A stretch of 64,000 nucleotides of DNA from the NCBI GenBank assembly GCA_921293015.1, contig OV121089.1, positions 43,905,220 to 43,969,219 of the forward strand. The letters run 5' to 3'. Below, piece after piece: positions 34,321 through 45,212 of the stretch (position 1 is the stretch's first letter; each line of letters opens with the position of its first letter). This DNA is from Phorcus lineatus (Eukaryota; Mollusca; Gastropoda; Trochida; Trochidae). The position numbers and the translations under genes were made by a program. The notes beneath the pieces were generated by a model that was not told the DNA's origin, ran no database searches, and saw nothing but the letters and a program-made list of their open reading frames with translations.

Positions 34321-36034
34321 TTAACTGACCGAACATTTGGCGTTACCCAAGTTTACCCGACTTGGTGATGTGTTCGTACACACATGTAAATGTGCGAATT
34401 ATTTAGACAGTAATAATTCTTTTCAGTTAAATACGTTGAATGTTTGTGCATGATCAGTAGGTGTGATTGACAACAAGTAGGGACTCGATGATCCTATACT
34501 CTTCGCAAGTCACCATGGGAATCTTCATCAGGAAAATGTGTACTAAAATTACCCGCCCTTGAGTTGTGTAATGAAACAATGACCCATGAAACGGCTTGAT
34601 ACAAGTTGCGGAAATATGTGTTTGACAACGCTGAAGTTTAAATTGTCCATTTTAATGCACGCTCAGAAATTCGAATTTTAAATGAAATAAGAGAAGCTTT
34701 GATTTAACAGGATAGTTTAAACAGAGCCAAATGAAAAGAAACAGTATCCCGCTTCGGGATGAACATTTACAAACACAACATAAAACAGATAGGAAATACA
34801 TAATGTTGAGAGCTGAATCTACTCCACGAATATCCCTAGTAAACAAGGAAGGTAATACAAAAAGTTCTAAAATGTCTACAAACATGGATAGTAATGATAA
34901 TGAATGCATTGTGAAGAAACATTACACAAAGTCCATACTTGTATATTACAGCGCGTTTCATTGATGCGTTTGAAAAAAAGCCACGTTGTATGGGTCATGA
35001 TTGAGAAATAATGAAGAATTATGTTGATATGACTTATCAATCCACCATAGGATTTCAATATTATGTAAATGGTGTCACTAGGATAATTCGATTATAAGGA
35101 AAGAAAATTATGACTTTGCAATTATTACGTAGCTTAAGACAATTTTGCTGTAATGTGTATGGTAATAAGTCACATGTTTGATATATGTACTGACGTGGAG
35201 CTTATTTTCAAAATGACATGATAAGCAGAAATATCTTTATTACCACGTAGACCTTTAAACATGTCTATGCAAAACAGCGGGTTTTTCTTCATGAGTTCAT
35301 TTTACCCACACAGTTATAAACCTCTTAGCGCATTTACTCATTACCACTTAAGTTTCTTGAAAATAGATGAAGACTTTCCTTTGCGTATGACCCAGGGTTT
35401 TTCACATGGGTACATGGTTTTGATCCTTAACATTTTCAATACAGATATTACTAAGTACACGGGTTTCCACCGGAAGACGCTTGAAATCATATTACACCCA
35501 AAACAATCAAACTAACAAAATCAACAATAGTATTTCTTTAATTCTGTCAGTGAAATACAGTGAGCGAGAGACATTCGGCGAACTGAAAGTTCAACGTAAT
35601 TCTTCTTCCGTAAAACCTGCTCTCCATCAGGTGGCGACCACTGAGCCGTGGGGACAGGTCATGGCGACTGGCCGTCAGGGGGCTCATCTTCTGTTTGTCC
35701 AGTAACTATGCACCTCGGGGTGTGAGTTCTGAACTTTGTGGAAAGAAGAGTTGAGAGGCAAATCTTCCGCTCATCAGATGACCGCTTGTGTGTCCAAAAA
35801 AAGACAAAAGGTATGATAAAACATATTTTCAAGTTTTAAATTCCAGTTATCACTCTAATCACAAACATTGCCTTTTACGAAAGTGACCTTTGCTTGGTAC
35901 CAATTAAAAATGTAGAATGTAATTTTTAAATGATAACACACACTTGCGTAATAATAACAAAAACTGAAAGAACATTTTATTTTTCAAAAACAGTAACTTG
36001 CCTGTTATTTCGCAGACCTTTTGTTCTTCAATAT
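34321..36034. other. intergenic, no supported gene
   Basis: The frames (up to 85 codons) show no protein resemblance. No repeats shared with the rest of the window were seen. Confidence 0.45.
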
Positions 36035-36240
36035 CTAGTTGCTAGAGCCTTGCTGTTGCAGTCGTCGCAATGAATTAATCGTCTTCGTTCCTTCAATGCC
36101 GGCAGACATGCACATGTTTCTCACCATTGTTGCGAGGGTGTTGTGACCAACTGGAGAGGCAAGGTACAAGGAGTCGTCCTCACGATACTTTCTCGTGTTG
36201 AAATAGAAGACATCGTTAGTTTTTCCAGCAGAAAAATCGA
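36035..36240 (-). pseudogene. tyrosine recombinase fragment (DUF3504/Crypton-like)
   Basis: The minus strand reads FYFNTRKYREDDSLYLAS, then PVGHNTLATMVRNMCMSAGI and EGTKTINSLRR. This matches the stretch ending in the HSLR motif of Crypton/DUF3504 tyrosine recombinases, where N replaces H here (INSLRR). The frame then degenerates and stops, so the GH...Y end is missing. It is on the opposite strand from the fragment at 33160-33370. Confidence 0.6.
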
Positions 36241-36269
36241 AAACGAAATGCTTCATCGTCATCTTTGCA

Positions 36270-37534
36270 ACATTATCTTTGTCAACAAATTTTGTCTGAA
36301 TGAAAGAGATGTTGACGCTGAATAATCTCTACACATTAGGACTGATGTGACATTTTGATTTTGTAGAATGTGTAAAATGTACCCAAATTGTATTTTACTA
36401 ACTTTATTTAGGTAGGACAATTTTATCTTCGCGTTTTCTATTCCTAGAAAAGGGCAGTTTTCAGGTTTCAGTCTTGCTTTAGTCGACTGGATACTCATGG
36501 GGGAGAGCGCTCACACACGCTGTTTCATGCTAACCGGAAGTCATCACTTGAAATTCTTGAACTGGCTTTCTTAGGGCGCACTTACTCCCTTTAGAAAGGT
36601 CAATATTCAATCGATTTCAGTTCTAGGCACCTACATGACAGTGAAAATCTCAGTTTAGTCAATCTTAGCTTAGATTGAAATACATTTTAAATAATTGAGG
36701 CTAGGTTGAGATTTATACTTTTCATTCCTTTCTACGTTTAGACCCTCTACGTCTAAAAGCTCATTTCGTTAAATAAGGGACTAGCGTCAATGTGAAATAC
36801 CGTTAAAATAGATATATGTCAGTGATCAGCAACAAAAATGGATTCAGAACAAATCCATATACAACATACCCGTAGTTTACCAGTAAAATCTAAATTTTGC
36901 TTTATGCGAGCCAATATAAATTTGGCATACAGTTTTTACCTAGGAACCTGCAAGGTCAATGCCACATATACATATACGTATTTATATCCGCAGAGCTCCC
37001 TTGATCAGACAAATCGATGAGTTTTTGACTTTTGTGAATATATTTTTAGCCTTTCGTGACTTAATTGATTATTGTATTACCTGTTTGCATGAGTCCATAT
37101 TGTAACAAGATTGATGTTTCTTTATTATTTATTTGATACCATTATATTGAATTATTTGCCATATCTTGCTGTTTTGACATTCCTATCCTTAATTTATTTG
37201 TAAGAAAATGATGACATCACAATGTTTTTACGTCATAAACATGCCGATGTCACAATGCTATGACATCACAGCTTTAAGATGCAGGAGAGTAGAGCAGTGT
37301 TGAGGGATATCCAGTTTTCATTGAAACGTAATTGATTTGGAAATAAGAGATGGAAATATATGTAGTCTAATTCCACTTATGTGGAAGCTTTAGAGAAAGC
37401 AGCTTTGATCTAAACTTATAACAGGTGCTAGGTATGAGTTAAGTAACACCTTCGGAGAGAGGGGGTACTTTTCAACAGAAATATATGTTTGATTATAATG
37501 ATAGGATAAATGTCACTGTGCCCTAAATAATAAT
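36270..37534. other. intergenic, no supported gene
   Basis: No coding frame or repeat was recognised. Several TGACATCA- and TGACGTCA-like words occur near 37205-37275. Confidence 0.45.
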
Positions 37535-37774
37535 ATGGATACCTTCCCATTGCTTTCAGTAGCTTCGTGTACAACAGACGAGACTTGTAAATGGGTCAGG
37601 CATAAGAAGCATCACAACACAGTCAGTGGTATTTCAACCTCCTCTATCCCATACGATGACTTTGTCTCCAAGTTTTCTCCGAACAGACTATCTCTTGGGG
37701 TACTAAAATCATTAGAGAAAGCTCAATCGGTGGTTGTAACATCACTCAAGGGAGTCGATCTTTATGCTTCCTAG
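37535..37774 (+). other. 79-codon open frame with adjacent AATAAA
   Basis: ATG to TAG without interruption, and AATAAA at 37782-37787 directly after it. A CTTTCAG acceptor-like site near 37559 could make it a terminal exon. There is no recognisable domain. The LINE-flanking 427-bp repeat begins at or just after the AATAAA. Confidence 0.2.
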
Positions 37775-37787
37775 CTGTCACAATAAA

Positions 37788-38214
37788 CGGTGGTATAAAT
37801 ATTTTGTATTTGATACTAGAAAATAGAACAATTAAGTAGAGATTTGTAGTAACAGCTCGGAAGTTTTTGTAACTGGCACGCGGCAGATGTACCGGTACAG
37901 GAGGAATGTGAACTAGCTAATATTTGCTGTAAGTTATTGCTGATTCTTTATTATGATTATACTATTTACGCACATGTGTAAAGGGTAATACAAGAGGCAT
38001 TGAGAATATCCAATTTGTAACAGAAAACAATGTGGATATGATTTTTCAACACCTCTTCATACTCACATCTAGCGATAATGTTTTTCCAGATTTTGTAAAT
38101 TAATGTATCCACGAGTTATTGTGACGTTATGTAGACCTGCGCATCTGTCCGGGTATGATAAGCTGACAACATAAAAATCTGATGGGATTACTTCAAAATT
38201 TGAGTGAATTGAAA
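37788..38214 (+). repeat. 427-bp direct repeat flanking the LINE, left copy
   Basis: Runs from CGGTGGTATAAATATT to GAGTGAATTGAAA and appears identical to 42691-43117 by reading. It lies immediately before the LINE 5' end. Best explained as an exceptionally long target-site duplication. Confidence 0.9.
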
Positions 38215-38417
38215 AAAATAAATCCAATTATAATAGACATACATTAATAGTTATAACGAAAAAATATAACAAATAGAATCAAATATCAAACCACCAGTCA
38301 TTATTTATATCCAACATGTGACATTTACAAAACAGCCTGTGTTGAGATGATTAGACATTGATATTGACAAACTGCACGTGCGACGAATGCGCTGCACGAT
38401 TACAACAAGGAAATGAC

Positions 38418-38678
38418 ATGTCTCGCACTAAAGATCAACTCCCGAATTCAAAACTGGATAACATTACTTCTTTCATGGCCGCGGAACAGAAATATACAGG
38501 ATTATACATGGCCGGAACACTTACTGTACAAATGAAGGTAATTATCTATATTTTCTATTCGTTTTCTCCAAACTATTCCCATCTACTTTCACCGCCTTAT
38601 CATAAAACCTTTCTCCATACACAACTTAACGAACATTACAGCTCACTCATAACATGTAATACACATTATCCACCATAA
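38418..38678 (+). CDS. possible short ORF1 of the LINE
   Basis: A frame open from upstream (first ATG at 38418) ends in TAA at 38676-38678, whose last A is the first base of the ORF2 ATG (TAATG). About 86 residues with no zinc knuckle or coiled coil seen, far shorter than usual ORF1 proteins. It may be a leader peptide that feeds reinitiation, a truncated ORF1, or chance. Confidence 0.3.
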   Translation: MSRTKDQLPNSKLDNITSFMAAEQKYTGLYMAGTLTVQMKVIIYIFYSFSPNYSHLLSPPYHKTFLHTQLNEHYSSLITCNTHYPP

Positions 38679-41600
38679 TGTATGACACACTGAAAATAAC
38701 ATCCTCAAATTGCCAAGGCCTGAATAACAAGCGTAAGCGAACTGACGTATTTAATCATCTGAAAAGTAAGAAAGCTCATATATATTGTATTCAAGATACA
38801 CATTTTACAAAAGAGTTAGAAATCAAAATTAGAGAAGAATGGGGTACAAAATATTGCTATTTTAGCTCTTATAGAAGCAATGCTAGAGGTACAGCGATAC
38901 TTATTAATGACAATTTTGATTGCACAATTGAAGAAACGCGATTGGATGTAAATGGTAATTACGTAGCACTAAAACTAAAAATTCTCGATAAGACAATATC
39001 TTTAATCACAATTTACGGACCAAATACGGACACTCCAGAATTCTACGAAAATCTCATATCAATTATTACTGAATTACAATCCGACAGTTTCTCTATATGC
39101 GGAGACTGGAATTTTGTCCAAGATCCACAACTAGACTATTTTAACTATAAAAATATAAATAATATAAAAGCAAGAGAGACTTGGTTAGATTTTATGGAAG
39201 AAAATGATCTAATAGACCCATGGAGGGAACAAAATCTTGATAATAAACGTTACACATGGAGACAGAAAACTCCTGTCAAGCAAGCAAGACTAGATTATTT
39301 TATAATATCCAAAAATCTCGAGTGCTCTGTCCAAGAAACAGGCATTGATGCTGCATATAGATCAGATCATTCTATTACCTGGATAAAACTAAAGTTAAGC
39401 GATATAGAAAGAGGCAAAAGCTACTGGAAATTTAACAATTCCTTACTTTATGATAAAACATATGTTGAAAAAACTAAACTACTGATTGATGAAACAAAAG
39501 AAATGTATAAATCATATATAGATGAAGATGGTAAATACATCTTCAAAATCAATGACCAACTATTTTTTGAAACCTTACTATTAATGATAAGAGGACATAC
39601 AATAAAGTATTCATCGTATAAGAAGAAAGAAAACCAGAAACTCAAACAAAACCTTGTAAAAACAATCGATGAGCTTGAAATAGAACTTGACGCATTAAAT
39701 GACATTGACTCTAAACAAAAACTGCAACACAAACTAAAAGATGCAAATGAGCAATTAGAAATTATTAATAAAAATGAAATCGAAGGGATACTCTTGCGAT
39801 CTAAAGCCAAGTGGAAGGAAGAGGGCGAAAAACCAACAAAATATTTTCTATCGCTAGAAAATAGAAATTTCTTAAACAAAGCAATACTTAAACTTGAAAA
39901 TGAACAGAAAGAAATTATTAATAAAAAGGATGACCTAATCAATGAAACTAAATCATTTTATTACAACCTGTATCATAGGAAACCAAGCGATAAAGTAAAC
40001 CTCACAGAATTGCTTAAAGACATAGAAGTCCCAAAATTATCCAAAGAACAACAATCAGAGTTGGAAGGAAAGCTTGGATATGAAGAAGTATTAAAAAGTC
40101 TGAAAAATATGAAAAATAACAAAAGTCCAGGCTCATCTGGATTTACTGTCGAATTTTTCAAATTCTTCTGGTCCAATATACACGAATATCTAATCAGATC
40201 ACTAAACTTAGCTTATGATAAAGGAGAACTATCACTGACTCAAAAACAAGGTATTATTACCTGCTTTCCAAAAAAAGGCAAATCTAAACATTTGCTCCGG
40301 AACTGGAGACCAATCTCTTTACTAAACGTAGCATATAAAATTGGATCATCAACTATTGCAAATCGAATAAAAACCGTGTTACCGTTTATAATAAACGAAG
40401 ATCAAAAAGGATTTATGTCTAATAGATATATTGGTGAATGTACTCGCCTAGTTTACGATATAATTGACTACACCGAATATATGAATAAACCAGGAATTCT
40501 ACTTCTCATCGATTTTGAAAAGGCGTTCGATTCTGTTGACTGGAATTTTATTCAGGAAGTCTTGAAGTTCTTTAATTTTGGTAAATCGATCACGAGATGG
40601 ATAAACACCTTTTTTAAGAATATACAATCATGCGTCATTGTCAATGGTTTTCTTTCAAATTATTTTGACATATCAAGAGGATGTCGCCAAGGCGATCCTA
40701 TATCCCCATATATATTCCTTCTCTGCGCCGAAATTTTAGCTATAATGATAAGAAACAATGATAAAATAAAAGGGATACAAGTAGGAGATACAGAATATCT
40801 TATTTCTCAGTATGCTGATGACACCTCGCTTATATTAGATGGTACTGAAAAATGCTTACAGGCTACATTAGAAACCTTAAACAAATATGCCTCATTTTCA
40901 GGTTTAAAACTAAACGTCAACAAAACGCAAGTAATATGGATAGGTTCAGAAAGAAATTCAAAAAGAAAATTTTGCAGAAACTGGAATTTAGATTGGAGCA
41001 ATGATTCCTTTACACTCCTAGGTATAGTATTTACACACAACCTCGCGGAAATGGTTGAGCGCAATTACAAAGACAAACTTAAGCTGTTGAAGCAATCCAT
41101 GAATCAATGGCTAGCCAGAGATCTAACTCCCTTAGGAAGAAATGTTATACTGAAAAGCCTACTATTACCAAAACTTAATCACCTTTTCGCAGCCCTACCT
41201 AATCCAAGCGATCAAATGATTAAAGAAATTGAACAACTATGCTTCAAATTTATATGGAGAAACAAACCCGACAAAGTTAACAGAAATACTATCACTAAGA
41301 ACTATGAAGATGGCGGAATAAGAGCACCAGATATTGTAAGTGTTATTCAATCGCAAAAAATATCATGGATCAAAAGATTAGCAAACTCTGAATCCAAAAT
41401 AAAAACATTGTTATACGCTCATACACAACGAGACATAAACAGTGCCATACAGACATGCGAAACACACTTACTAGAATCCGTTATAACACCCAAAACTAAT
41501 CAATTCTGGAAGGATACTCTAAAAGCTTGGGGGAAATTCGTGACAGCAAAGTCAAAGGCGGCACAAAATGCAAATGATATCCTTTCCCAAAATCTATGGC

Positions 41601-42484
41601 TAAATGATAATATAAAAATTGGCGGAAAAACAATAAATTATAAACATTATTCCAACAAAGGCATTACATACATAAATGATATGTACAATAAAAATGGAAG
41701 TTTTTTAACTGTGGAACAGCTGAACGAAATATATGAATGCAAAACTAATTTTTTGGAACTCCAAGGATTAATAGAATCCATAAAATGCTACTGCAAATCT
41801 ATAAAAGTTCAAATTGAAAAGAAAATTCAAGCACCAATTCTACCCTATCTATTACAAAATATTGTAGGGGATCCAAAAGGATGTAGACAAATTTACGATA
41901 TTCTGATATCAATAAAACCTATAAAACCTTTAACATACCGAGGAAAATGGCAAAATGAACTGAAAGAACACATTGAGGAAGAAACTTGGGAAAAAATTGA
42001 AAAAATATCCTTTAAACCGTTTAACAGTGTTAAGCTATCTTGGTTCCAATACAGTATAATTCATAGGTTTCTGCCAACAAATGATTTGCTTATGAAAATG
42101 AAATACATAGAATCTAATAAATGTTCTTTTTGCAAATCCGATGTAGAATCAATATTACATCTATTATGCGAATGTAAATTCGTTAAGAGTATATGGAAAG
42201 AAATAGAAAAATGGTTATATGAAAAAACCGGTACAATAATTACATTTTCCAGCAAAAATATTATCTTAGGATATTGTGAAAAGAGAAACTTTGTTTTAAA
42301 TCTCATCACATCAGTTGTAAAATATAACATTTTCAAAATGAAACAAAGGGATAGATTGCCAAACTTGAAACATATTAAGGAAGATATTAAAATTATGTAC
42401 TTCGTTGACCGCTATAATTCGTATTCAGAGTGCAAATATGATGATTTTACTAAATTCTGGTCATTATGTCATAATCTTTTTTGA
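38678..42484 (+). CDS. LINE ORF2: AP endonuclease and reverse transcriptase
   Basis: 1268 residues without a break. The N-terminal APE-type endonuclease shows SSNCQGLN (9-16), CIQDTHF (from 36), GDWN (from 142), RLDYF and SDH (229-231). The reverse transcriptase shows NWRPISLLN, FEKAFDSVDW, GCRQGDPISP and YADD (712-715). The C-terminus has a zinc-binding CCHC run from C1149 (CSFC...H...C). The domain order and the block RPISLLNVAYKI fit the L1/Tx1 group; no phylogeny was done. The metal-binding E of the usual QETH is D here and in the second copy, so this is a family trait. It may be able to retrotranspose. Confidence 0.93.
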   Translation: MYDTLKITSSNCQGLNNKRKRTDVFNHLKSKKAHIYCIQDTHFTKELEIKIREEWGTKYCYFSSYRSNARGTAILINDNFDCTIEETRLDVNGNYVALKLKILDKTISLITIYGPNTDTPEFYENLISIITELQSDSFSICGDWNFVQDPQLDYFNYKNINNIKARETWLDFMEENDLIDPWREQNLDNKRYTWRQKTPVKQARLDYFIISKNLECSVQETGIDAAYRSDHSITWIKLKLSDIERGKSYWKFNNSLLYDKTYVEKTKLLIDETKEMYKSYIDEDGKYIFKINDQLFFETLLLMIRGHTIKYSSYKKKENQKLKQNLVKTIDELEIELDALNDIDSKQKLQHKLKDANEQLEIINKNEIEGILLRSKAKWKEEGEKPTKYFLSLENRNFLNKAILKLENEQKEIINKKDDLINETKSFYYNLYHRKPSDKVNLTELLKDIEVPKLSKEQQSELEGKLGYEEVLKSLKNMKNNKSPGSSGFTVEFFKFFWSNIHEYLIRSLNLAYDKGELSLTQKQGIITCFPKKGKSKHLLRNWRPISLLNVAYKIGSSTIANRIKTVLPFIINEDQKGFMSNRYIGECTRLVYDIIDYTEYMNKPGILLLIDFEKAFDSVDWNFIQEVLKFFNFGKSITRWINTFFKNIQSCVIVNGFLSNYFDISRGCRQGDPISPYIFLLCAEILAIMIRNNDKIKGIQVGDTEYLISQYADDTSLILDGTEKCLQATLETLNKYASFSGLKLNVNKTQVIWIGSERNSKRKFCRNWNLDWSNDSFTLLGIVFTHNLAEMVERNYKDKLKLLKQSMNQWLARDLTPLGRNVILKSLLLPKLNHLFAALPNPSDQMIKEIEQLCFKFIWRNKPDKVNRNTITKNYEDGGIRAPDIVSVIQSQKISWIKRLANSESKIKTLLYAHTQRDINSAIQTCETHLLESVITPKTNQFWKDTLKAWGKFVTAKSKAAQNANDILSQNLWLNDNIKIGGKTINYKHYSNKGITYINDMYNKNGSFLTVEQLNEIYECKTNFLELQGLIESIKCYCKSIKVQIEKKIQAPILPYLLQNIVGDPKGCRQIYDILISIKPIKPLTYRGKWQNELKEHIEEETWEKIEKISFKPFNSVKLSWFQYSIIHRFLPTNDLLMKMKYIESNKCSFCKSDVESILHLLCECKFVKSIWKEIEKWLYEKTGTIITFSSKNIILGYCEKRNFVLNLITSVVKYNIFKMKQRDRLPNLKHIKEDIKIMYFVDRYNSYSECKYDDFTKFWSLCHNLF

Positions 42485-42690
42485 TACCGATGATTTTTCT
42501 CAACTTTATTATTGTACCTAACCACAAACGGGATTGTGTAAATACCTATGTACTGCTTGTGTTCACACTGTTTATTAACCTGTAATTCATATTCAATGTT
42601 TCTTTGATCTACTGTTGTTATGAAATGAACTGTATAAATGAATTGTAATGATGGAGAAAAAAAATAAAAATTAAAAAAAAACAAAAAAAA

Positions 42691-43117
42691 CGGTGGTATA
42701 AATATTTTGTATTTGATACTAGAAAATAGAACAATTAAGTAGAGATTTGTAGTAACAGCTCGGAAGTTTTTGTAACTGGCACGCGGCAGATGTACCGGTA
42801 CAGGAGGAATGTGAACTAGCTAATATTTGCTGTAAGTTATTGCTGATTCTTTATTATGATTATACTATTTACGCACATGTGTAAAGGGTAATACAAGAGG
42901 CATTGAGAATATCCAATTTGTAACAGAAAACAATGTGGATATGATTTTTCAACACCTCTTCATACTCACATCTAGCGATAATGTTTTTCCAGATTTTGTA
43001 AATTAATGTATCCACGAGTTATTGTGACGTTATGTAGACCTGCGCATCTGTCCGGGTATGATAAGCTGACAACATAAAAATCTGATGGGATTACTTCAAA
43101 ATTTGAGTGAATTGAAA
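42691..43117 (+). repeat. 427-bp direct repeat flanking the LINE, right copy
   Basis: Identical by eye to 37788-38214, at a constant offset of 4903 bp. It starts directly after the A-rich tail of the LINE. Confidence 0.9.
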
Positions 43118-43429
43118 GCACGATTAAGTATCAATTTACCTCTGTTTTATCTTTAATAACTTGATATTTTTACATGAAACTTAAATATATGTAGTTCTAC
43201 CTATGATATAATAATACATGCGTTATTGGGTTAATGCTCACCCCTTTTATTTCATTTCTTGGTGTACAATTCACACATATTCTTTTGTAATACCTTTTAC
43301 ACCTGTATTTAATGTATACAATAAAATGATTCAATTCCAAATAAAATTAGAACATTTTGAATTGCTATCAGTAGAAAATGTAAGTGGTGTCCTTGTATGC
43401 TATATAAGTATATTAGGTAACCAATAATA

Positions 43430-43589
43430 TGTCAGTGTCATTTTTAACTGAATGCATACCCTGGATGCCTGCCAATATCATAGCAGTCTGCTAAATATAG
43501 TCCGGGTGAAATTGGTACAGTAGTGATAAACAGTCACTAAATTGCTCACTGAACGAGATAGCAGATATAGCGTTGTTCTCACATACACT
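43430..43589 (+). promoter_or_regulatory. conserved promoter-like region of member 2
   Basis: CCTGGATGCCTGCCAATATC, TCTGCTAAATATAGTCCGGG, GTGAAATTGG and TTCTCACATACACTATG appear in the same order and spacing as upstream of member 1. The stretch 43118-43430 shows nothing else. Confidence 0.55.
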
Positions 43590-45212
43590 ATGGAGTTAAC
43601 CGGATGTATTTCTGTGTTGTTCGTGCTTTCACTGCTGTGTGGTGTTATCTGTTCGGAAAACAGTGACATATACAATGAAAGACTGGATTTACTTGAAAGG
43701 GAAATGGCAAGTTATTTGGATAAACTTGCAGTTATTACAGACCAGATGTCAATTGATAAAACTGAAATACAAATCAGCCAGGAGAGACGAATTCTTTCTC
43801 TGAAGACTGAAGTTAGGAGGAACATACGGAACCAAGTTACTGAAGCCCTGACTAGAATACTAAGAAGCGATTCTGTTGAAGATATGATTCAGGCCCAGGT
43901 GATCTCCGAGGTACGGCACCTGAAACGGTCAAATCACCAAATGAGAAGAGAACTGACTCAGATGAAGACGAAACTGGAACGTGTACAGAAGGAGAACAGA
44001 GTGTACCGGGAAGCGATTAGGAAAAGTGAGGTAGAAAACGCTGAGTTGATGACATTTTCAAAGTATCTCGTGAAATCAGAGCACCTCACAGTTGAGTTGG
44101 AAGAGCGTGACCAGAAAATCAATGAACTTAACAAGACGATAAGAGAAATATATGATTCACGGTTGCCATCAAATAATAATAAAACTGGTTCGGTTACTGA
44201 ATGCTCTAAATGTTTCTATTCAGAGATTGTAACAAAACGGTTAAGGGAACATGACCAACTTATCAATGAACTAAACATGACGTTTATAGCAGAGGACAAA
44301 CTGTGTAAAGAGTCAAATACTTCCGTCATTGAGAATGATTCAAAAACAGAAACATTTCATTCATCTTCAACAATGCAACCTTTCAAAGCTGCTAAACCAA
44401 CATCTTTAACAAGATTCAAATCAACTGAACAACAAGCAGAGATGAGCAACATTCTAATTGCCCCGTTGTTCTCATCTTCAAATCAACAATTACGTCGTTT
44501 TAATATCCATAGTAATTCTACTGATAAATATTCATATTTGAAATTGAAAAAAATCACTAGTATGCTCTTTATTTCAAAACTTAACTCTCTTTGGATTGGT
44601 TTGCGTGATCCTCACAAAATTATTTCCTCAAAACTCGGCAGTACAAAAAGTAAAACAGTTATACGCAATGTTCAAACATTCAGTATGGTATCTGATGAAG
44701 AGATTGGGATGGTATTTGTTTCTACTTCAAACCCCAGTTACACCATAACCAGGATGACGATGCAAGGGGAAAACTTTACTACTGTTGTTAACCTGGCTTA
44801 TGTCGGGTACCCCCTAGGTATTGCTGTGCACAGTGCAACAAAGCTTATTTTTGCTTGTACTTATTCTAAACTATTTTCTGTTCGTTATGATGGAAATGGA
44901 TTGACAACTATCGACTCAAGTGGTAGTATAATAGCAATAACTATGGACATCAACAGCGGTCTCCTGTACTACCATAACTCGACCAAGCTGATGAAGATGT
45001 CTCTGTCTACCAACACAAGCAGTGTAGTTACAGAATTTAAGTTTGGTATTAGGAATCTGATTTACTACAGAGACCGAGTGTATTATATGAGCTTCACACC
45101 AACACCAGGAATACTGGGAGTAGTTGATGTCGGGCATATCAACATGCCTTATACACTTCACACAGTGAATGTGTCCCGCGTTATGAACTATGACATGTGT
45201 TTGGTTCCATAA
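43590..45212 (+). CDS. secreted coiled-coil / propeller-like protein, member 2
   Basis: Single-exon frame of 540 residues starting at the ATG that aligns with member 1. Signal peptide SVLFVLSLLCGVICSE, then a long coiled coil (about 30-200) that carries roughly 20 more residues than member 1. The cysteine cluster is reduced to CSKCFYSE. A Ser/Thr-rich linker follows, and then the beta-rich half with LFSVRYDGNGL, INSGLLYYHNSTKLMKMSLS and a final MCLVP. The C-terminal half and the block DKTEIQISQERRILSLKTEV are the best conserved between members. Probably secreted. It is oriented away from member 1, with the LINE insertion about 0.5 kb upstream. Function is not recognised. Confidence 0.86.
   Translation: MELTGCISVLFVLSLLCGVICSENSDIYNERLDLLEREMASYLDKLAVITDQMSIDKTEIQISQERRILSLKTEVRRNIRNQVTEALTRILRSDSVEDMIQAQVISEVRHLKRSNHQMRRELTQMKTKLERVQKENRVYREAIRKSEVENAELMTFSKYLVKSEHLTVELEERDQKINELNKTIREIYDSRLPSNNNKTGSVTECSKCFYSEIVTKRLREHDQLINELNMTFIAEDKLCKESNTSVIENDSKTETFHSSSTMQPFKAAKPTSLTRFKSTEQQAEMSNILIAPLFSSSNQQLRRFNIHSNSTDKYSYLKLKKITSMLFISKLNSLWIGLRDPHKIISSKLGSTKSKTVIRNVQTFSMVSDEEIGMVFVSTSNPSYTITRMTMQGENFTTVVNLAYVGYPLGIAVHSATKLIFACTYSKLFSVRYDGNGLTTIDSSGSIIAITMDINSGLLYYHNSTKLMKMSLSTNTSSVVTEFKFGIRNLIYYRDRVYYMSFTPTPGILGVVDVGHINMPYTLHTVNVSRVMNYDMCLVP

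Larger units (their letters stand above)
38215..42690 (+). mobile_element. full-length L1/Tx1-type LINE
   Basis: About 4.48 kb: a 5' region of about 460 bp, a short possible ORF1, an intact endonuclease/reverse-transcriptase ORF, a short 3' UTR and an A-rich tail (about 42657-42690). Flanking 427-bp repeats look identical, so insertion was recent. Relatives in the window are 58601-62421, 45975-47427 and 47795-47935, all damaged. Confidence 0.92.

Noticed and set aside
39448..39942. 164-codon minus-strand Ser/Phe-rich protein
   Set aside because: Shadow frame opposite the LINE ORF2, with composition explained by the AAA/GAA-rich sense strand.
37788..43117. LTR retrotransposon with 427-bp LTRs
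   Set aside because: The enclosed protein is an APE/RT LINE with an A tail and no gag, protease or integrase; the repeats lack TG...CA ends and start after the A tail.
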